Positions 1 to 6,771 of a stretch of 10,201 nt of DNA are shown piece after piece (position 1 is the first letter of the stretch; every line of letters begins with the position of its first letter). Source of the stretch: Sutterella sp. UBA4713 (GTDB lineage: Bacteria; Pseudomonadota; Gammaproteobacteria; Burkholderiales; Burkholderiaceae_F); assembly GCA_002404465.1 (NCBI GenBank), contig DHJT01000030.1:22519-32719 (forward strand), written 5' to 3'. The position numbers and the translations under genes are program-made. The notes beneath the pieces were generated by a model that was given only the letters and a program-made list of their open reading frames with translations, ran no database searches and had not been told where the DNA came from.

Positions 1-303
1 CTTGTTGTTGTACCGAATCCGAGTTACCACCCGAAAGGGGATCTGAATATTGCTTCGGGCGGACGGGTTGTCCCCGGAGCCGGTCCCTACACGTATGCGT
101 GTCTATTAGTTGTGTCTCCTCGGATTTTTAAGGGATTAAAACCCGTGCGGGCCAAGCTTTTTCCTTGGCTCTGGCAGTTTCGCGTGACGGCGCAAGTTCA
201 TCGCGGCTTTTGGAGCAATGTCGGGGATCCGTCCGAATATGCCGCACTTAAGGGCAACGCCCGTGCACTTTTATGGGCCCGGTTTCCCGGAAAGGATAAT
301 TAA
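1..303 (+). CDS. murU: MurU-like nucleotidyltransferase, C-terminal part (5' end outside window)
   Basis: This is the last 100 codons of an open frame that enters from the left edge and stops with TAA at 301-303. The visible protein starts LVVVPNPSYHPKGDLNI and carries YTYACLLVVSPRIF and HRGFWSNVGDPSEYAAL. This is the layout of the C-terminal half of N-acetylmuramate-alpha-1-phosphate uridylyltransferase and related sugar-1-phosphate nucleotidyltransferases (typically NPxHHPxGDF, then a G(I/V)Y-S/R-P-x-LF block, then WxDVGTPERL). MurU charges recycled MurNAc-1-phosphate with UTP in the cytoplasm as part of peptidoglycan recycling. The residue that is normally Asp in the terminal DVGTP motif is Asn here (AAT, 217-219). 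A GTG at 112 also opens this frame, but continuity of the homology upstream shows it is internal. The catalytic N-terminal signature is outside the window, so a mannose- or glucose-1-phosphate nucleotidyltransferase remains possible. It is followed after 2 nt by tcdA, so the two are probably co-transcribed. Confidence 0.72.
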   Translation, partial: LVVVPNPSYHPKGDLNIASGGRVVPGAGPYTYACLLVVSPRIFKGLKPVRAKLFPWLWQFRVTAQVHRGFWSNVGDPSEYAALKGNARALLWARFPGKDN

Positions 304-305
304 CG

Positions 306-1037
306 ATGGCATCTTTTGAAGAACGGTTTGAGGTATTGGCGCGCTTGCACGGCCAGGAGGGTATCGAGCGGTTACGCAATGCCCGTGTTGTTGTTTTCGG
401 TGTGGGAGGCGTCGGTTCCTGGGCAACTGAGGCGATGTGCCGCAGTGCCGTCGGTTTTTTGCGCATCATTGACATGGATACGGTTGCCGTGAACAACACG
501 AACCGACAGTCCGAAGCCCTTGTCGAAAATTACGGACGTGCCAAAGTTGACGTTTTGGCCGAGCGATTGTGCGGCATTAACCCCGATGCCCGGATTGAAG
601 CGCTTCAGACGCGCGTGACGACAGAAAATGTCGCGGAACTGATTCCAGAGAACTCTTTTGTTCTCGAATGTGTTGACGATGTCGAGGCGAAGGCCGCTAT
701 TGTGTGCGAGGCCAAAAGGAAGGGTTCATTTGTCGTTATTTCCGGGGGCGCGGGCGGCAGGCGTGATTCGACGCAAATCCGCCTGGCTGATTTAACGCAA
801 GTGGCCGGTGACCCGCTTTTATCGAAGTTGCGCTACACCTTGCGTAAACGCTACGGTTTTCCGGCCGGATCCATGAAACGCTCAAAGCCGTTCGGTATTT
901 CGGCCGCCTACTCGTTGGAGGCGATCGAGCAAGGACCGGGCGGAACCTTCGGTACTTCGATGGCCGTGACGGCCGCTATGGGAATGGCCGTTGCCGGCGC
1001 TGTCTTAAGAGCGATTGTTGCGGGAGGTAATGCATGA
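306..1037 (+). CDS. tcdA: tRNA threonylcarbamoyladenosine dehydratase TcdA (CsdL/YgdL, ThiF/E1-like)
   Basis: This 243-residue protein of the ThiF/MoeB/HesA superfamily is predicted to use ATP to cyclise t6A at position 37 of ANN-decoding tRNAs to ct6A, in the cytoplasm. Visible motifs are the nucleotide-binding loop GVGGVGSW (32-39), the IDMDxVxxxNTNRQ block (55-68) that is diagnostic for the TcdA/YgdL branch, an ECVDDVEAK segment (121-129) and GGAGG (147-151). The zinc CxxC pairs of MoeB/ThiF are absent, as in TcdA. It is about 25 residues shorter than E. coli TcdA. The missing part lies between SLEAI and the C-terminal helix, and the Cys-containing CASGFG stretch I recall there is replaced by GPGGTFGT. 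The start ATG is preceded by an AAGGA Shine-Dalgarno sequence at 292-296. Its stop overlaps the next start (ATGA at 1034-1037), indicating translational coupling with the flavoprotein gene. Confidence 0.9.
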   Translation: MASFEERFEVLARLHGQEGIERLRNARVVVFGVGGVGSWATEAMCRSAVGFLRIIDMDTVAVNNTNRQSEALVENYGRAKVDVLAERLCGINPDARIEALQTRVTTENVAELIPENSFVLECVDDVEAKAAIVCEAKRKGSFVVISGGAGGRRDSTQIRLADLTQVAGDPLLSKLRYTLRKRYGFPAGSMKRSKPFGISAAYSLEAIEQGPGGTFGTSMAVTAAMGMAVAGAVLRAIVAGGNA

Positions 1038-2092
1038 AATCCCTTCAAGAACGTCTTGCGGACTTTAGGCGCCTTACGGGTGTCGAACTTCCGATTATGA
1101 ATGCCCCGATGGCAGGCGTCACAACGCCCGAGATGGTTGCTGCAGTAAGTGACGCCGGAGGCCTCGGAGTTTTAGCCGCGGATTTTCTAGATGCCGATGA
1201 AATAACGCGTGCCGTTGCCCGTGTTCGAGAAAAAACCGATAAACCCTTTGCCGTCAATTTGCGTGTCCCTGTTTTCGAAAAAAATGTGGATATAACGCCG
1301 CTTACTCAGGCTTTACAGGCGTTACGGGAGGAGTTGGGTTGTCCCGAAACAATCGAGCTTCCGGATTTCGATGCGCAATTTGAGGCCGTGCTTGATGCGT
1401 CGGTTCCCGTCGTTCGTGTTGCATTCGGCGGATTTCGGGAGATTTATGCCGATAAACTCAAAGATCGGGGGGTACGAATCATCGGTGCGGCAACAACACT
1501 ACGGGAGGCGAAGGTGCAACGCGCGGCCGGAGCCGATGCCGTTGTGGTTCAGGGAGCCGAGGCCGGCGGCCCGCGGCTTTCTTTTGAAAGCAGGGACGAG
1601 GATCTTGTCGGGCTGATGAGTCTGATCGGGCCGGCCGGGCGGGCGACACGCCTTCCGATTATTGCCTCAGGCGGCATTGCATCGGCTTTTCAGATGGCCG
1701 CTTCCCTTGTAGCCGGAGCCTATGCCGTCGAGGTCGGTACGTATTTGGTCAGAACGCGACAAAGCACGCTGAGCAAGGCTTACGACAGCGCGCTGGAATT
1801 TGCCTGCGATACCGATGCGCGCCTGACACGGTTGATTTCGGGGCGTTTGACGCGTGCTTTGCCCGGAGCCCTTTTTCAGGCATTAAAAGAGGCTGACATT
1901 GCCGCGTTGCCGTACCCGGCGCAACTGACAGCGTTGCTTCCGATTTATCGTGCGGCCCTTGAAAAGGAGCGGTACGACCTTGTGCCTTTAAGTTGCGGGC
2001 AGAGCATACCGGCCCGTGTTCCGGAAGAAACAGCCGATGCGGTTACCTTGCTTTGTAAAGAATGCCGAGACCTTTTGCAGGAGGTCTTGTGA
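1034..2092 (+). CDS. Nitronate monooxygenase / 2-nitropropane dioxygenase family flavoprotein
   Basis: This 352-residue TIM-barrel FMN protein belongs to the NPD/NMO family, whose characterised members oxidise nitronates such as propionate 3-nitronate; FabK enoyl reductase is a relative. The family N-terminal signature PIMNAPMAG to GGLGVLAA lies at 20-49. VNLRVP (74-79) fits the KPxxVNxxxP motif, and IASGGIA (210-216) is the phosphate-binding loop for FMN. The fourth motif reads QGAEAGGPR where the family normally has QGxEAGGHR. The His that serves as catalytic base in characterised bacterial nitronate monooxygenases is therefore Pro180 here (CCG, 1571-1573), so nitronate activity should not be assumed. 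The start is supported by GGAGGT at 1023-1028, 5 nt ahead of the ATG. The gene overlaps tcdA by 4 nt upstream and pncA by 4 nt downstream, which places it in the same operon. Family assignment is strong; substrate is unknown. Confidence 0.85.
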   Translation: MKSLQERLADFRRLTGVELPIMNAPMAGVTTPEMVAAVSDAGGLGVLAADFLDADEITRAVARVREKTDKPFAVNLRVPVFEKNVDITPLTQALQALREELGCPETIELPDFDAQFEAVLDASVPVVRVAFGGFREIYADKLKDRGVRIIGAATTLREAKVQRAAGADAVVVQGAEAGGPRLSFESRDEDLVGLMSLIGPAGRATRLPIIASGGIASAFQMAASLVAGAYAVEVGTYLVRTRQSTLSKAYDSALEFACDTDARLTRLISGRLTRALPGALFQALKEADIAALPYPAQLTALLPIYRAALEKERYDLVPLSCGQSIPARVPEETADAVTLLCKECRDLLQEVL

Positions 2093-2718
2093 AAGCATTA
2101 CTTGTGGTCGACGTTCAAAATGATTTTTTGCCGGGTGGGTCACTGGCCGTTGCCGGCGGCGATGCCGTTATTGATCCGATTAATCAGCTTATGAAAGCCT
2201 TTTCCGAGGCAGGTTGCGTTGTGGTTTGTACGGCCGACTGGCATCCGTCCGATCACGTCAGTTTTGCCGTCAATCATGCCGGCAAGTGCGTCGGCGATAC
2301 GGTTTGCGTTCCTTACGGCGAGCAACACCTGTGGCCCGTGCATTGTGTTGCCGGGACGTCAGGCGCTGCATTTTCTTCAAGGCTTCTGACCGATTATGCC
2401 GATGCCGTTATCCGTAAGGGGATGCGGCGCGATTGCGATAGCTATTCGGGATTTATGGAAGCCGACCGTTTGCGGAAAACGGGACTTGCCGGGTATCTGA
2501 AAGAAAGAGGCGTTGATTCGGTTGCCGTTTGCGGTCTGGCGTTGGATTTTTGTGTGTCTTGGACAGCGCTTGATGCGGCCTCAGAGGGTTTTCGTACGAG
2601 CATTGTGGTTGACGCAAGTCGTGCAATCGATGCGGCCGGGTCGCTCAAAGCGGCAAGGACGGCCTGGAACAAGGCTAAGGTGCGCGAAGTTACCGTAGCA
2701 CAAGTCCTGAAAAAATAG
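2089..2718 (+). CDS. pncA: Nicotinamidase PncA (isochorismatase-like hydrolase)
   Basis: This 209-residue cytoplasmic enzyme is predicted to hydrolyse nicotinamide to nicotinate for the Preiss-Handler route of NAD salvage; it would also deaminate pyrazinamide. The cysteine-hydrolase triad is complete: Asp8 in VVDVQNDF, Lys110 in IRKGM and Cys155 in GLALDFCV. The metal ligands are visible as Asp50, His52 and His56 (DWHPSDHVSF) and His85 (WPVHC), matching the mycobacterial PncA site. Length matches the family. I chose the GTG at 2089 because the conserved N-terminus (KALLVVDVQNDF) starts there, GGAGG lies at 2080-2084, and it gives a tidy 4-nt GTGA overlap with the preceding stop. The ATG at 2062 would add nine unconserved residues and sit 31 nt inside the upstream gene. 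It is the last gene of the run and is followed by a hairpin at 2734-2753. Confidence 0.93.
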   Translation: MKALLVVDVQNDFLPGGSLAVAGGDAVIDPINQLMKAFSEAGCVVVCTADWHPSDHVSFAVNHAGKCVGDTVCVPYGEQHLWPVHCVAGTSGAAFSSRLLTDYADAVIRKGMRRDCDSYSGFMEADRLRKTGLAGYLKERGVDSVAVCGLALDFCVSWTALDAASEGFRTSIVVDASRAIDAAGSLKAARTAWNKAKVREVTVAQVLKK

Positions 2719-2733
2719 CTCAATGAGTGAGCA

Positions 2734-2753
2734 GCACCCGAATTTTCGGGTGC
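2734..2753. terminator. Inverted repeat, probable bidirectional terminator between convergent genes
   Basis: A perfect 20-nt palindrome, with arms GCACCCGAA and TTCGGGTGC around two central bases, lies 15 nt after the pncA stop and 19 nt before the usp stop on the other strand. In practice it would fold as a 7-8 bp GC-rich stem with a small loop. Its position between two converging genes fits termination of both. There is no immediate T-run on either side (a TTTT appears about 13 nt later on the + strand), so it is not a textbook intrinsic terminator. Confidence 0.55.
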
Positions 2754-2772
2754 CTCGACAGGGACTTTTAGA

Positions 2773-3702
2773 CTACCGGACGATAAAGAGCGGAACGCTT
2801 CCTTGAGCCGCCACTCGCATGACAACCGATCCTGCGAAAGCCGACTCGACGTTGGAGCGTCCGTGGCTTCCCATGATCAGCAAATCGAGTTTTTCCTTGT
2901 TGGCGTACTTGGCAATTTCATCGCCGGCATTGCCCCGGAGCATGACTTCGCGAACGCCTCCGAGTTCAGCAAAGAATGGGCGCAGCGGAGCCATGACGTT
3001 CTCAAAGGCTTGTTGCTCGAGCTCTTTGCCGCCTGCCTCACTTAAAAGTGCGGCTTGAGCCAGTCCGGCCGTGCGTCCTGATGCGGCTAAAGAGGCCGCT
3101 CCGAGAGCACCGAACATGAAGTCATCGACACTGCGGGAGACGTACACGGCCTGGAATTCACAGTTTTCCGGAAATAGTTTCCGATTGGCGATCAGATAGG
3201 CAATGACGCGTTCGGAGCGTTCGGATTCATCAACGGCAATGCCGATTTTCTGAAGGGACTTTTTGTTGCTAAGCGGGGCGCGAACAATCAGAACCGGCGT
3301 TGTTGTTCGGGCTAAAACGCCGATTGTGACTGAACCGAAAAATAGAGTCTCCAGGGCTGTCAAACCGCGCGAACCGATTAAAACGTAGGTGGCGTCGATT
3401 TGCTCGGCTTTTTCAGCAATCTTTTCGGCAGGAATCCCGATGGCCCAATCGGTTTGCGGTGTGATACCGGATTTTTTCAGTGTTTCGGAAGCCGGTACGA
3501 GAATGCTTTCGGCAAAACTTTTGAAGCGTTCGGTTCCTGTGGCCCCGAGACGGCGCAACACTTCGGTCGGCAGGCTCGGTTCAATGACGGTAAAAAGCGT
3601 CACTTCCGGTTTTTCGGAGGCCTCGGCAACAACGTATGTGAGGAAGTCCAAAACGTTTGTCGCATACCGACTGTTATCAATGGCAACGAGAATCTTTTTC
3701 AT
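2773..3702 (-). CDS. Tandem universal stress protein (two UspA domains)
   Basis: This 309-residue cytoplasmic protein has two UspA domains in one chain, roughly residues 1-142 and 151-309. Each starts with the typical strand and an Asp (KILVAIDNS, Asp9; KIGIAVDES, Asp158). Each ends with an intact ATP-binding motif G-x2-G-x9-G-S: GSRG at 110-113 with GS at 123-124, and GSHG at 278-281 with GS at 291-292. Both halves are therefore predicted to bind ATP, which suggests the ATP-binding (UspFG/Rv2623-like) class that modulates stress survival; no specific target can be inferred. Domain 2 contains an Ala/Gly-rich stretch (about 196-226) longer than the corresponding loop of domain 1. The ATG is preceded by a good AGGGAGAG Shine-Dalgarno sequence (+ strand 3707-3714). 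It is the only minus-strand gene and is monocistronic in this window. Confidence 0.9.
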   Translation of the reverse strand: MKKILVAIDNSRYATNVLDFLTYVVAEASEKPEVTLFTVIEPSLPTEVLRRLGATGTERFKSFAESILVPASETLKKSGITPQTDWAIGIPAEKIAEKAEQIDATYVLIGSRGLTALETLFFGSVTIGVLARTTTPVLIVRAPLSNKKSLQKIGIAVDESERSERVIAYLIANRKLFPENCEFQAVYVSRSVDDFMFGALGAASLAASGRTAGLAQAALLSEAGGKELEQQAFENVMAPLRPFFAELGGVREVMLRGNAGDEIAKYANKEKLDLLIMGSHGRSNVESAFAGSVVMRVAAQGSVPLFIVR

Positions 3703-3937
3703 AGAACTCTCCCTGAGAAATCAGCGGCAGGCGTATGAAAACCTGACCGATAACCGATTGTAATGCGCGGCGCGTTGCTCGGGGGCGCGATTTCACGTCC
3801 GAGCTGAGTTCGAGAAACCGATTTCCGTTTCTTTTTCAAATTGATACACGAGGCGCGACAAAAGTGCCCGTTTTTTAGGCAGGCAGGCTAAAATAACCTC
3901 CCTTATCCGAATCGAAGAAAGCCCCAATTTCTCGACC
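3703..3937. promoter_or_regulatory. Divergent intergenic region usp / dusB
   Basis: These 235 non-coding nucleotides separate two genes that point away from each other, so both promoters should lie here. Candidate -10 elements are TACAAT on the minus strand (+ strand 3757-3762) for usp and TAAAAT at 3889-3894 for dusB. Neither has a convincing -35 at the right distance, so both are weak. Other visible structure is an imperfect hairpin AGAAAC...GTTTCT (3813-3832) followed by TTTT, and three tandem copies of AGGC (3877-3888) just upstream of the dusB -10 candidate. No coding frame in this spacer looks real. Confidence 0.35.
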
Positions 3938-4906
3938 ATGCAAATCGGTCCGTATTCGCTTGTTAATCCCGTTATTTTGGCTCCGATGGCGGGCGTTGCC
4001 GATGCCGCATTTCGGGGAATTTGCCTTGAGTGCGGGGCAGGAATTGCCGTCGGAGAAATGGTCCAAAGCGACCCGCTTTTGCGAGGAACGGCCGAATCGG
4101 AAAGGCGTTTTCGGGCAAGTGATGCGGAAGCGATTCCGGTCGTGCAACTTTTAGGGTCCGATCCGCAAGCCATGGCCGATGCGGCCCGGCACGCGGTTCG
4201 ATGCGGGGCCAAGATTGTGGACATTAATTTCGGGTGCCCGGCACGCATTGTTTGCGGTAAGGCGTGTGGGTCGTTCTTGATGGCCGATACGGCGCTTGCC
4301 GAGCGCATTATGGCGGCTGTTTACGAGGCGGTTTCGGTCCCCGTGACCGTTAAAATGCGTTTAGGATGGGATAAAGCGCATCAAACGGTCTTTGAACTGG
4401 CTCGTGCGGCTCAGGATATCGGGCTGGCAGCCGTCACGGTGCATGGCAGAACACGGCAGGCGCGTTTTACCGGGCCCGTTGATTATGAGGCCATCGGCCG
4501 CCTTGCTGCGTCTCTTTCGATTCCCGTGATTGCCAACGGCGATATCGATTCGGCGCAAAAGGCCGTGCGTGTGTTGCGAGAGACGGGGGCCGGTGCCGTG
4601 ATGATCGGGCGAGCGGCTCTCGGAGCGCCGTGGATTTTTACCGAAACGGCCGATGCCTTAGCAGCAAGACCGATTACACGTCTTTCGGCCAAGGCGCGAC
4701 GGGATATTGTTTTAAGGCATTTTGACGAGCACATGCGGCAAGCGCAAGGGAGCCGAAAAAAAGCCGTGTTCTCGTTTCGTAAACACGTGGTGCGGTACCT
4801 TTTGCCGCTACCGCAAGGAAAAGAAAAAGTGCGTCGCATTCTTGCCGAGCAGGACGAAGGCGTCGTACGCGAACTTTTGTCAGAATTTTTAGGTCAGGCA
4901 CAATGA
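3938..4906 (+). CDS. dusB: tRNA-dihydrouridine synthase DusB
   Basis: This 322-residue FMN enzyme reduces specific uridines in the tRNA D-loop to dihydrouridine using NADPH. It starts MQIGPYSLVNPVILAPMAG, the DusB-type N-terminus, and matches the length of E. coli DusB (321). Key residues are visible: the catalytic acid Cys100 in INFGCP, Lys139 in VKMR, His169 in VHGRTR, N200-G-D for FMN phosphate, and IGRAALGAPWIF (223-234). The C-terminal helical domain contains FRKHVVRYL. Two extra cysteines (106 and 110) sit in the active-site loop after Cys100. The only in-frame start near the conserved N-terminus is this ATG; the Shine-Dalgarno sequence is poor (AGAAAG about 18 nt upstream), so expression may be modest. 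Its stop overlaps the fis start by 4 nt, reproducing the known dusB-fis arrangement of proteobacteria. Confidence 0.95.
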   Translation: MQIGPYSLVNPVILAPMAGVADAAFRGICLECGAGIAVGEMVQSDPLLRGTAESERRFRASDAEAIPVVQLLGSDPQAMADAARHAVRCGAKIVDINFGCPARIVCGKACGSFLMADTALAERIMAAVYEAVSVPVTVKMRLGWDKAHQTVFELARAAQDIGLAAVTVHGRTRQARFTGPVDYEAIGRLAASLSIPVIANGDIDSAQKAVRVLRETGAGAVMIGRAALGAPWIFTETADALAARPITRLSAKARRDIVLRHFDEHMRQAQGSRKKAVFSFRKHVVRYLLPLPQGKEKVRRILAEQDEGVVRELLSEFLGQAQ

Positions 4907-5175
4907 CGGAAGCGGAAAAAAAACAGGGCGATAACGAGCAAGACGAATTGGCGCGTCTTGTCGTTTCGCGTGTGGAAGACTATGTACGGGATTTGGACGG
5001 GGTCGACGGATTGCCGATTCACGGCATGATTGTCTCGGCCGTCGAGAGGCCGCTGTTTCGTTGGGCAATGAATAAAGCCGGGCAAAATCAAAAGCTGGCC
5101 GCAAAGATTTTAGGAATTAATCGAAATACGCTTCATAAAAAACTGCGTGAGCAGGGTTTTTGGAATGCACCTTAA
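4903..5175 (+). CDS. fis: Fis-family nucleoid-associated transcription factor
   Basis: This 90-residue protein has the Fis layout: a variable acidic N-terminus, a dimerisation helix region (about 36-58, with VERPLFRWAM) and a C-terminal helix-turn-helix (about 62-81, QNQKLAAKILGINRNTLHKKL region). Its sequence is the Fis/NtrC-type recognition helix. Fis bends DNA and in enterobacteria controls rRNA operons, supercoiling and site-specific recombination. It is slightly shorter than E. coli Fis (98 residues) and has a short tail, REQGFWNAP, after the HTH. Translation starts in the ATGA overlap with dusB, so synthesis is probably coupled to dusB translation, as in enterobacteria where fis is expressed from the dusB promoter. 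The purH start follows 17 nt downstream. Confidence 0.93.
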   Translation: MTEAEKKQGDNEQDELARLVVSRVEDYVRDLDGVDGLPIHGMIVSAVERPLFRWAMNKAGQNQKLAAKILGINRNTLHKKLREQGFWNAP

Positions 5176-5192
5176 TCGGAGGAAATCGCACT

Positions 5193-6749
5193 ATGCGTAA
5201 GCAAGCTCTTATCAGCGTCTCGGATAAAACGGGCGTGGCTCAATTTGCTCGATCTCTTGCAGATCTCGGGTACCACATCCTGTCAACGGGAGGAACGGCC
5301 AAGCTTCTAAATGCCCAGGGCATTGCCTGTCAGGAAGTAGCCGACTACACGGGATTTCCCGAGATGCTTGACGGGCGCGTCAAGACACTTGATCCGCACA
5401 TCCATGCGGGTATTTTGGCGCGTCGCCCCGTTGCCGAACACATGGCAGCGCTTGCTGCGCACGGAATCGAACCGATTGACATTGTCTGTGTGAATCTGTA
5501 TCCGTTCGAGCAGACGATTGCCCGTCCCGACTGCACGTTCGAGTTGGCGATTGAAAACATCGATATCGGCGGGCCGACGATGATTCGGGCTGCTGCAAAA
5601 AATCACGAATCCGTGACGGTTGTTGTCGATCCGGCCGATTACGCGCGTGTTATCGAGGAGCTGAAGGCCTCAGGCGCCGTCAGTGCCGCAACGCGTCTTG
5701 CTTTGGCCAAGAAGGTTTTTGCGCATACGGCTCGGTACGATGCCGCAATCAGTAATTACCTCACGAGCTTGGACGATCAAAACAAGCGCACAAAAAAATT
5801 CCCCGACGTCTTTACGCGCCAGTGGGTTAAGGTTCAGGATATGCGCTACGGCGAAAATCCGCATCAGGCCGCTGCGTTTTATCGCGAACACAATGTGGCT
5901 CCGGGGCTGATTGCCGGGTACACGCAACTACAAGGTAAAGAGCTTTCTTACAACAATATTGCCGATAGCGATGCCGCTTGGGAGGCGGTTCGAAGCTTTA
6001 CGGTGCCGGCCTGTGTGATCATCAAGCACGCCAATCCGTGCGGAGCGGCCGTCGGAGCAAGTGTCCTTGAAGCGTACAAGAAGGCATTTTCGTGTGATTC
6101 CAAAAGCGCTTTCGGCGGCATCATTGCGTTTAACCGACCGGTTGATGCGGCAACGGCCGAGGAAATTTCCAAGCAATTTGCCGAGGTGATTATTGCGCCT
6201 GCCTACCAGGTTGACGCTGTGGCTGTTTTCGGACGTAAAAAGAACCTGCGTCTTTTGACGGTAGCAAACGGTGACTCACACAACGATTACGATTTTAAGC
6301 GTGTGGGCGGCGGTCTTTTGATTCAAACACCCGATACGCAACTGTGCTCGGAGGCCGATCTTAAAGTCGTGACGAAAAAACAGCCGACCTCGGCGCAAAT
6401 TGCCGATATGATGTTCGCTTGGAATATCGCGCGCTTTGTCAAGTCCAACACCATCGTCTATGCCCGAGACGGTATGACGCTCGGGGTGGGAGCCGGACAA
6501 ATGAGTCGCGTGGATTCGGCCAAAATTGCGGCGATGAAGGCCGAAGAGTTCGGGCATTCGCTTGCCGGATGTGCCGTCGCGAGCGATGCATTCTTCCCGT
6601 TCCGCGACGGACTGGATGTGGTTGTCGATCACGGCGCAACGTGTGTGATTCAGCCGGGCGGGTCGATTCGCGATGCGGAAGTCATTGCGGCGGCCGATGA
6701 ACGCGGTATCGTGATGGTCTTTACCGGGGAACGTCATTTCCGCCACTAA
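5193..6749 (+). CDS. purH: Bifunctional AICAR formyltransferase / IMP cyclohydrolase PurH
   Basis: This 518-residue enzyme catalyses the last two steps of purine synthesis: formylation of AICAR from 10-formyl-THF, then cyclisation to IMP. The N-terminal MGS-like IMP cyclohydrolase domain (about 1-195) shows SVSDKTG, STGGT, GRVKTL (61-66) and ENIDIGGPTMIRAAAKN. The C-terminal formyltransferase domain has MRYGENPHQ, the catalytic Lys278-His279 pair in IKHANPCG, and SAFGGIIAFNR. The protein ends with the canonical RHFRH. The family TLHPxxH motif reads TLDPHIH (Asp67), a small departure. I chose the ATG at 5193 because SDKTG homology starts just after it and GGAGG lies at 5178-5182. The upstream start at 5160 would overlap fis and adds 11 unconserved residues. 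It follows fis by 17 nt, so it is probably in the same transcript. Confidence 0.96.
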   Translation: MRKQALISVSDKTGVAQFARSLADLGYHILSTGGTAKLLNAQGIACQEVADYTGFPEMLDGRVKTLDPHIHAGILARRPVAEHMAALAAHGIEPIDIVCVNLYPFEQTIARPDCTFELAIENIDIGGPTMIRAAAKNHESVTVVVDPADYARVIEELKASGAVSAATRLALAKKVFAHTARYDAAISNYLTSLDDQNKRTKKFPDVFTRQWVKVQDMRYGENPHQAAAFYREHNVAPGLIAGYTQLQGKELSYNNIADSDAAWEAVRSFTVPACVIIKHANPCGAAVGASVLEAYKKAFSCDSKSAFGGIIAFNRPVDAATAEEISKQFAEVIIAPAYQVDAVAVFGRKKNLRLLTVANGDSHNDYDFKRVGGGLLIQTPDTQLCSEADLKVVTKKQPTSAQIADMMFAWNIARFVKSNTIVYARDGMTLGVGAGQMSRVDSAKIAAMKAEEFGHSLAGCAVASDAFFPFRDGLDVVVDHGATCVIQPGGSIRDAEVIAAADERGIVMVFTGERHFRH

Positions 6750-6771
6750 TTTTTAAAAACGAGGAATACGT

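Noticed and set aside
2062..2088. Upstream ATG extension of pncA by nine residues
   Set aside because: It lies inside the preceding gene, has no ribosome binding site at the right distance and adds no conserved sequence. The GTG at 2089 with GGAGG fits the family N-terminus.
2442..2825. Minus-strand open frame of 127 codons spanning the pncA end and the usp end
   Set aside because: It overlaps two clear genes and the terminator hairpin, and has no recognisable domain.
3813..3832. AGAAAC...GTTTCT inverted repeat followed by T's as a terminator
   Set aside because: The stem is only 6 bp and AT-rich, and there is no upstream + strand gene to terminate.
3793..4308. Minus-strand open frame of 171 codons across the dusB start
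   Set aside because: It is antisense to dusB, and its composition is that of a shadow frame without recognisable domains.
5160..5192. Upstream start of purH overlapping fis
   Set aside because: The residues are not conserved in PurH, and the ATG at 5193 has a clear GGAGG ahead of it.
6276..6746. Minus-strand open frame of 156 codons antisense to purH
   Set aside because: It is rich in His and Arg as expected for the complement of a coding frame; no family resemblance or ribosome binding site is seen.
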